Shown piece after piece: positions 59,906 through 64,000 of a stretch of DNA of 64,000 bases. Below the pieces are notes generated by a model, which saw only the letters and a list, made by a program, of their open reading frames with translations, ran no database searches and was not told the origin of the DNA. The stretch is from positions 62,001 to 126,000 of the forward strand of contig NZ_JACIFA010000009.1 in assembly GCF_014197135.1 (NCBI RefSeq), read 5' to 3'. The DNA comes from Sphingomonas zeae. GTDB lineage: Bacteria; Pseudomonadota; Alphaproteobacteria; Sphingomonadales; Sphingomonadaceae. Both the position numbers and the translations under genes were made by a program. Positions within the stretch are counted from its first letter, which is position 1; each line of letters opens with the position of its first letter.

Positions 59906-60517
59906 TCAGAGCAGATCGATCCCGTACTTTTCACGCAAGCCCTGCGCGTTCATCTCACCATCCACGATCCAGCGCCGCGCATAGGCCACGACATCGGCAA
60001 GCTGAAGCAGCCGGGAGGCCCCGGAATCAAGGCGGACGACCCGATTGACGCCTCTGAAGCGACCGTCGTCCTTGCGCGCCCGCTCCATCTCGGCATCAAA
60101 ATCAGGGTGATCGTTATGCTGATTGACGTCGGTGATGACATCGACGTTGCCGACGCTGTCGCGCCCGAGCACTGAACGAAACCGCTTCATGCCGATCTTC
60201 ACCGTCTCGACGACCGCTTGTGCATAGACGACCGGCGGGGCCCCCTGCCGCCCCTGAAAATGTTGGTTGATCATCACCACCCGATCGAGGTCGGCGCCAG
60301 CACGCAGGCGATCGAGCAGTCCTTGAAGATAGCCGTTCGCCATTTTCACGGCATGGACCTCGTTTGCATCCGCCGGCAGCAGGTCGCTGAACGCCTTGTC
60401 GAGACGCCCGGCTTCCCGAGCGAGGACGAAAAGCGCGCCGAGCTGAAAGGGGCCGCTGCCGGCGGTCCCGGACTCGTCGATGAAGCACAGCACCTTCTTG
60501 TTCAGGCCCTTCGTCAC
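59906..60517 (-). CDS. DUF3800 family protein
   Basis: A 203-residue protein from a GTG at 60517, directly after the stop of the HTH_36-like gene. It has the DUF3800 RNase H-like motifs: VLCFIDESGTAG near the start, FQLGALFVLAREAG, and the C-terminal DSGASRLLQLADVVAYARRW. The Asp and Glu residues form a likely metal site. These proteins are often found in phages and plasmids beside defence or replication genes, with presumed nuclease activity. Here the pairing with an HTH_36-like protein is tight (TGAGTG), so they are probably co-regulated. Confidence 0.82.
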   Translation of the reverse strand: MTKGLNKKVLCFIDESGTAGSGPFQLGALFVLAREAGRLDKAFSDLLPADANEVHAVKMANGYLQGLLDRLRAGADLDRVVMINQHFQGRQGAPPVVYAQAVVETVKIGMKRFRSVLGRDSVGNVDVITDVNQHNDHPDFDAEMERARKDDGRFRGVNRVVRLDSGASRLLQLADVVAYARRWIVDGEMNAQGLREKYGIDLL

Positions 60518-61045
60518 TCAGGCCTCCGCATCCGCCGGAGCCGCCGCTGGTCGGCGGCGCCGCATGCCAGGGCGGGCGACGGCCTGCCGCTTGGCACGCG
60601 CTTCTTCGGCTGCCTCACGGAAGTCCGGCTCGATCTCGGCCAGCTTGTCGACCAGTCCCTGAAGATCATATTCGTTCGAGATCTTGCCACGGTGCGACGC
60701 ACGGCGTTCGATCCGGCGCACGAAGCCCGCCTCCTCCAGTTCCGCGATGTAGCGCTGCACCTGGCGCTCGCTGAGGTTGAGGCGCAGTGCAAGATCGGCC
60801 TTCTTCGGAAAGGGCTTACGGCCGGCATCCCACCAGAAATCGGCGAGCTGGATCAAAACGGCAAGCTGGGTCGGGTTGAGCCCGAGACGTCGCTGCGCGC
60901 GAAGCAGCAGCGAAGGCAACATGCAGAACCCGAGCGCGATCACCTTTGCGCCCCATTTATTGGCGGCCGCACCCGACTTTCGAGGCGCTTTCGCCGCGGA
61001 TGCCGCTTCCAGCTGGCCATCTTCGCTTTCGATCTTGTCACTCAT
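60518..61045 (-). CDS. HTH_36-like DNA-binding protein
   Basis: A 175-residue protein from the ATG at 61045. After a basic N-terminus with a W-G-A-K-V segment comes a winged helix of HTH_36 type: MLPSLLLRAQRRLGLNPTQL, AVLIQLADFWWDAGRKPFPK, ADLALRLNLSERQVQRYIAE and LEEAGFVRRIERR. HTH_36 domains are found in plasmid replication and regulatory proteins. A 67-bp nested palindrome lies 59 bases upstream of its start and could be its operator. Its stop is followed at once by the DUF3800 gene start. Confidence 0.78.
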   Translation of the reverse strand: MSDKIESEDGQLEAASAAKAPRKSGAAANKWGAKVIALGFCMLPSLLLRAQRRLGLNPTQLAVLIQLADFWWDAGRKPFPKKADLALRLNLSERQVQRYIAELEEAGFVRRIERRASHRGKISNEYDLQGLVDKLAEIEPDFREAAEEARAKRQAVARPGMRRRRPAAAPADAEA

Positions 61046-61103
61046 CCGATGTCTCCGTAGGCTCGCAGATGAGCGCTTGATAGGCCGAAGACAAGACTGA
61101 CCG

Positions 61104-61170
61104 ACCGGACACCTCTGCCTGGTCGGGAGGAGACAGATGCATCTCCTCGGACGAGGCAGAGGTGTCCGGT
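61104..61170. repeat. 67-bp nested palindrome upstream of the HTH_36-like gene
   Basis: An outer perfect 17-bp inverted repeat (ACCGGACACCTCTGCCT at 61104-61120 and its complement at 61154-61170) encloses an inner perfect 7-bp inverted repeat (GAGGAGA at 61127-61133, TCTCCTC at 61142-61148). The rest of 61046-61357 shows two copies of CCGATTAA (61192 and 61208, 16 bases apart) and a further GTCCGGT near 61244. Candidate roles are operator, resolution site for the tyrosine recombinase downstream on the plus side, or single-strand origin. Confidence 0.7.
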
Positions 61171-61357
61171 CTGAATAAGGACGCAAGTAACCCGATTAAC
61201 CCGTAAACCGATTAAGCGAGATAAACAGGTACCAGACAAAGACGTCCGGTCGATTATCTTAAAGCGCAGCGGCGGCCGAGCGACCCGCCCTGACTGGACG
61301 GACGCAGAGCGTGCCCTCAAACCGGATCGGATCTCGGATCGCCACGTTGCGCGATCT

Positions 61358-62392
61358 TCAGAGGAACTTGTCGCCGGCGTGGTCGCGAAACGCTTCGTGA
61401 TCGCGGACATAGCCGCTGACCGTCTCGATCGACCGGTGGCGGCTGTGGTCCTTCATCTTGAAAAGGTTCGCGCCTTGGCGTCCCGCCTCGGTGAGGAACC
61501 CAGCGCGCAGCGAATGGCCTGAGAACAGTTCGGGGTCGTAGCCCGCGGCGGCCGCGCGCGCTTTGACCACCAGTGCGACGCCGCGATCGCTCATCGGCTT
61601 TTCGGTCAGGCGCCCTTGTGGGGTCAATTTCCGGAACAGGAAGCCATCCGTGATCGGCGCCGCCGATATCCAGGCTTTATATAAGGCGACTGGTGCGATA
61701 CGCCGGCGATCGGGAATGACCACGTCGGCGCCCCGTCCAAGCTGGTCGCCCTTGGCATGCGGCACATGGATGCGCAGACCCTCGGCCAGCTCGGTCACCT
61801 GCGAAAAACGGATCGCCACCAGCTCGGAGCGGCGGAACGCCCCGCCCATGCCAACTGCGAGCAGTGCCCTGTCGCGCAAGCTGCGGACGCTGTCGCCATC
61901 GATTGCGCGCAGCATGTCACGCAGGATATCGCCGTCAGCAGCGCGTTTCTTCGCGACCGGCTGGTCGCGCTTATCGGCACGCACGCCGCGCATCGCGCGC
62001 TCCAAGATGTTGGCGTTCACCTGATCGGTCGGCGGCGGGTGCCCCGCCGCGCGGTGGGCGAAGATGATCGCGGCGAGCCGTCGGCCGATGGTCGAGCGCG
62101 CGCGGCCCTGATCGGCGAGATCGGTCAGGAAGGCCGCAACGGTGACTGGCGTCGCTGGAAGGGTGACCAGCGCTCGCGCCGCGCACCATTGTTCGAAAAT
62201 CGCCCAGTCTGACCGGTACGCACGTAGCGTCGCCGACGACGACGCACGCTCCATGTAGCGGGCGATCCGCTCCTGGTCATCGATGCCAAGCCCGGCGAGC
62301 GGCAGGTTCGCCTGTGCGACATTCACCAGGCTCTGGCGATCATCTAGCTGCGAGTGATCGTCGGCTATCGGCTCATCGTCGTCTATCGTCAT
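61358..62392 (-). CDS. Tyrosine recombinase / integrase
   Basis: A 344-residue site-specific recombinase from the ATG at 62392. The N-terminal SAM-like domain (SSATLRAYRSDWAIFEQWCA, RSTIGRRLAAIIFAHRAAG) is followed by the catalytic domain. That domain has GGAFRRSELVAIR (Arg near residue 187), K214 in HAKGDQLG, HSLRAGF (H293, R296), the HRSIETVSGYVRD box (H319) and the nucleophile Tyr328. It could resolve plasmid multimers or integrate the element. Its start overlaps the stop of the Ntn-hydrolase-like gene upstream, so the two are coupled. No attachment site could be pinned down. Confidence 0.9.
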   Translation of the reverse strand: MTIDDDEPIADDHSQLDDRQSLVNVAQANLPLAGLGIDDQERIARYMERASSSATLRAYRSDWAIFEQWCAARALVTLPATPVTVAAFLTDLADQGRARSTIGRRLAAIIFAHRAAGHPPPTDQVNANILERAMRGVRADKRDQPVAKKRAADGDILRDMLRAIDGDSVRSLRDRALLAVGMGGAFRRSELVAIRFSQVTELAEGLRIHVPHAKGDQLGRGADVVIPDRRRIAPVALYKAWISAAPITDGFLFRKLTPQGRLTEKPMSDRGVALVVKARAAAAGYDPELFSGHSLRAGFLTEAGRQGANLFKMKDHSRHRSIETVSGYVRDHEAFRDHAGDKFL

Positions 62393-63249
62393 CAGCCGAA
62401 GATCCCGCCAGCCCGCCATTCGCCGATGCGGGCAATCGCTTCGTCGGCGTAGGGGCGGGGGAGACCATCGTCCGGATCGCGCCAACCGGGATAAAGCTCG
62501 ACGCTACCGCCACTTACACGCGCCAAGGCGATCGAGCCGCCGATATCGCTTCCTGCGTCCGCCGCGATCACCGCCTTGATCGCCCGCGCCGGCACATACT
62601 CGATGCTGCCGCCGAAACCCCCGTCGATGGCCGCACTGATCTCCGGTTTATGACTTCCCAGAAGATGGAAGCTCCCCGGCTGAGAAAGGTCAATCTCGCG
62701 CGGACCATAGAGGCGTCCGGCCTCATCACATCCGAATTTGAAGACCTGCACCGGCGGGTTGCCCGTGCGGTGCGGGGTTTGACCAACCACGAATGCCTCG
62801 AAGCGCCGCTCCGTTTCGCCGGCGTAGCGCGCGCCGATACGGCCGATCATGTCGGCAATGTCGCTGATCGTCGGAAATTTCTCGAACGCAGGGCCGTGCA
62901 TCGCCTTCAGATACGAGGTCGCCAGCTGATACGTCGCGCTCGCTGGTTGAGTGTCACCAGCCCAGGCGAAGGCGATTTCGGAGTGGTAGGTTGGCGTCAT
63001 GCCGGGACCGCCATCCTCGTGCTCCTGGAAGAACCGCAGCGTGATCGGGAGAATCTTCATCGCGGCGTCGGTCGTCGGGATGCGGCCATGCTCGGTCGGC
63101 ATGCTGATCCGGCTATCGGCGGCCAGCCAGATGTCGCCCTCGTGGATCCACGGCTCGACCGGAAACTCCGGCGGCTCGCCCTCCCATGCTTCAATCAAGC
63201 TTCCTCGATCCATCAGCTCGCGCCGCCGCCAAACTACCACACTCGTCAT
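62392..63249 (-). CDS. Ntn-hydrolase-like (proteasome beta-fold) protein
   Basis: A 285-residue protein. It starts MTSVVVWRRRELMD, so Thr2 could become an N-terminal nucleophile after Met removal. GDIWLAADSRIS resembles the xxAADSR strand of proteasome/HslV-type subunits, followed by MKILPITLRFFQ. The AFAWAGDTQPASATYQLATS segment recalls the G-x-x-G-D turn and following helix. Further downstream are SDIADMIGRIGARYAGE and FKFGCDEAGRLYG. These features suggest an Ntn-hydrolase fold, an unusual companion for a recombinase. The TM-free protein is probably cytoplasmic. Activity is unproven. Confidence 0.65.
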   Translation of the reverse strand: MTSVVVWRRRELMDRGSLIEAWEGEPPEFPVEPWIHEGDIWLAADSRISMPTEHGRIPTTDAAMKILPITLRFFQEHEDGGPGMTPTYHSEIAFAWAGDTQPASATYQLATSYLKAMHGPAFEKFPTISDIADMIGRIGARYAGETERRFEAFVVGQTPHRTGNPPVQVFKFGCDEAGRLYGPREIDLSQPGSFHLLGSHKPEISAAIDGGFGGSIEYVPARAIKAVIAADAGSDIGGSIALARVSGGSVELYPGWRDPDDGLPRPYADEAIARIGEWRAGGIFG

Positions 63250-63472
63250 GGCCGCGACCGTACCCGAAGCTGTAGGTTTTCCCGAATCAGTGGACGACGT
63301 CGCGCTCTGGAGCGTGCACCTTTAAGGGCAGACTTGAACCTGAAAGAGTGGATGTTCCGCGGCTAACGCGCAGCTGGATCTATGCAGGTTGCGCTAGCAG
63401 GTTACCTAGGTCGTATCTGCTGATGCTCGGCGCAATCGAGCACACGACGGCAGGCCAGCCCTCGACCTCCGC

Positions 63473-64000
63473 TCAATCACCGAAATCATCGTCATCAACC
63501 GACCCTGGCTTTGCAGATACTGAGCTCATAGGCATCAGTCTCTTTCGGCTCAGCCCAGCAGCGTGCAGTGTCGACCGGTTCCGCATCCAAGCGTCATTGA
63601 CTAAGTCCTGCCACTGAATGACCTCTATCTGCCCACTATAAGCGCCGCGCAGAGGCCTAATGCGACCTTGGCCGTTCGCAGTCGTGTCCCAACTCGATAG
63701 CTGCTGGGTCAAGTCCCCCACAATGTCAGCAACAACATAACAATAGAAGATGCAATCCTTGGCTATCCTGACGCGTGAGCGTCCGAACGACTCAATTTCT
63801 CCGCCCTGCATTTGGGCTAAATACCTTGTGATCTGTTGCTCTATCTGGTCCTTGGCACCGCTATAGTTTCGCCGACCGGGTTTCTTGAATTCGACCACCA
63901 TAACCCGGCGAAGCGGCTCCGATAGGTCAACCGCATCGGGCTGGTCAGGATCAGTGGAGCTCAGACCGTAAGCCAAGTCCCATAGGAATAGATCTGGCCG
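63473..64000 (-). CDS. Nuclease-like protein, C-terminal part (runs off right edge)
   Basis: An open frame reads from the right edge to a stop at 63473, giving 175 residues of C-terminus. It starts in RPDLFLWDLAYGLSS and contains VMVVEFKKPGRRNYSGAKDQ, then IEQQITRYLAQMQGGEIESF. The combination of D-x-A-Y and an E-F-K-K-P strand followed by a helix resembles a PD-(D/E)xK nuclease-type core, as in the C-terminal domains of several defence-system proteins. The N-terminus is outside the window, so the overall family cannot be determined. The tail is acidic (GSVDDDDFGD). Confidence 0.6.
   Translation of the reverse strand, partial: RPDLFLWDLAYGLSSTDPDQPDAVDLSEPLRRVMVVEFKKPGRRNYSGAKDQIEQQITRYLAQMQGGEIESFGRSRVRIAKDCIFYCYVVADIVGDLTQQLSSWDTTANGQGRIRPLRGAYSGQIEVIQWQDLVNDAWMRNRSTLHAAGLSRKRLMPMSSVSAKPGSVDDDDFGD

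Overview
The window looks like part of a large, low-copy, mobilisable plasmid, or an integrated plasmid-like element, from a sphingomonad-type alphaproteobacterium. GC content is high. Coding is dense on the minus strand, with many four-base ATGA stop/start overlaps. It carries an RPA-type RepA with 22-bp-phased iterons, a RepC-type initiator, a ParA/small partner pair with a repeat array, a 706-residue ParB-like protein, a MobC/relaxase pair with an oriT-like cluster, ArdC, a MucR-type regulator, two SSBs and an alphaproteobacterial GTTC-N7-GTTC SOS box in front of imuA-imuB-dnaE2. Taxonomy and plasmid status are inferred from these families, not proven. Both ends of the window cut genes, so it is an internal piece of a larger molecule. 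No rRNA, tRNA, CRISPR array, transposase or type IV secretion gene was recognised.

Layout. 0-4.5 kb is a defence island: an AbiGi-like partial gene, a DUF2026-like gene and a complete SIR2-APAZ/short Argonaute pair (SPARSA type). 4.5-8 kb is mobilisation: an accessory coiled-coil protein, relaxase, MobC-like protein and inverted repeats resembling oriT. 8.8-10.9 kb is partition: ParA and a small putative DNA-binding partner, with a striking array of 17-bp repeats. 11-21.5 kb holds small plasmid-housekeeping genes (DUF3768, SRAP/YedK, zinc-ribbon protein, membrane proteins, ssb, MucR, DUF2493) and two copies of what appears to be the same structured RNA leader, before ssb and before the DUF2493 gene. 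21.5-28.6 kb is a minus-strand run of ParB, ArdC, two PP-loop (PAPS-reductase-like) proteins and three conserved unknowns.

29-40 kb is metabolic or stress cargo. It holds a sulfite module (LysR, TDT-type exporter, periplasmic molybdenum sulfite dehydrogenase plus cytochrome c, and a divergent cytoplasmic molybdenum oxidoreductase with an MgtC-like gene). Next is a DUF305/beta-propeller/ECF sigma/anti-sigma operon, then a fluoride module (crcB-motif riboswitch, CLC-F-type channel, DUF190). 40-44.4 kb is a giant methyltransferase-helicase of the Strawberry-notch type. 44.5-50.6 kb is the SOS mutagenesis cassette imuA-imuB-dnaE2.

50.8-57.4 kb carries an MDR-family oxidoreductase, a Toprim primase-like protein, two HNH proteins, a second SSB, RepC, iterons and RepA. 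57.5-64 kb carries a regulator/membrane-protein cluster, a DUF3800 nuclease-like gene, an HTH_36-like protein preceded by a 67-bp nested palindrome, a tyrosine recombinase coupled to an Ntn-hydrolase-like protein, and the 3' end of a nuclease-like gene.

The maintenance functions (dual initiators, two partition proteins, relaxase, ArdC, SSBs) keep and spread the element. SPARSA and its neighbours probably police competing plasmids or phage. The SOS cassette and the fluoride and sulfite genes give the host stress resistance. The observations most likely to be new are the paired structured RNA leaders, the 17-bp repeat array, the nested palindrome next to the HTH_36-like gene, and the Ntn hydrolase-recombinase pair.
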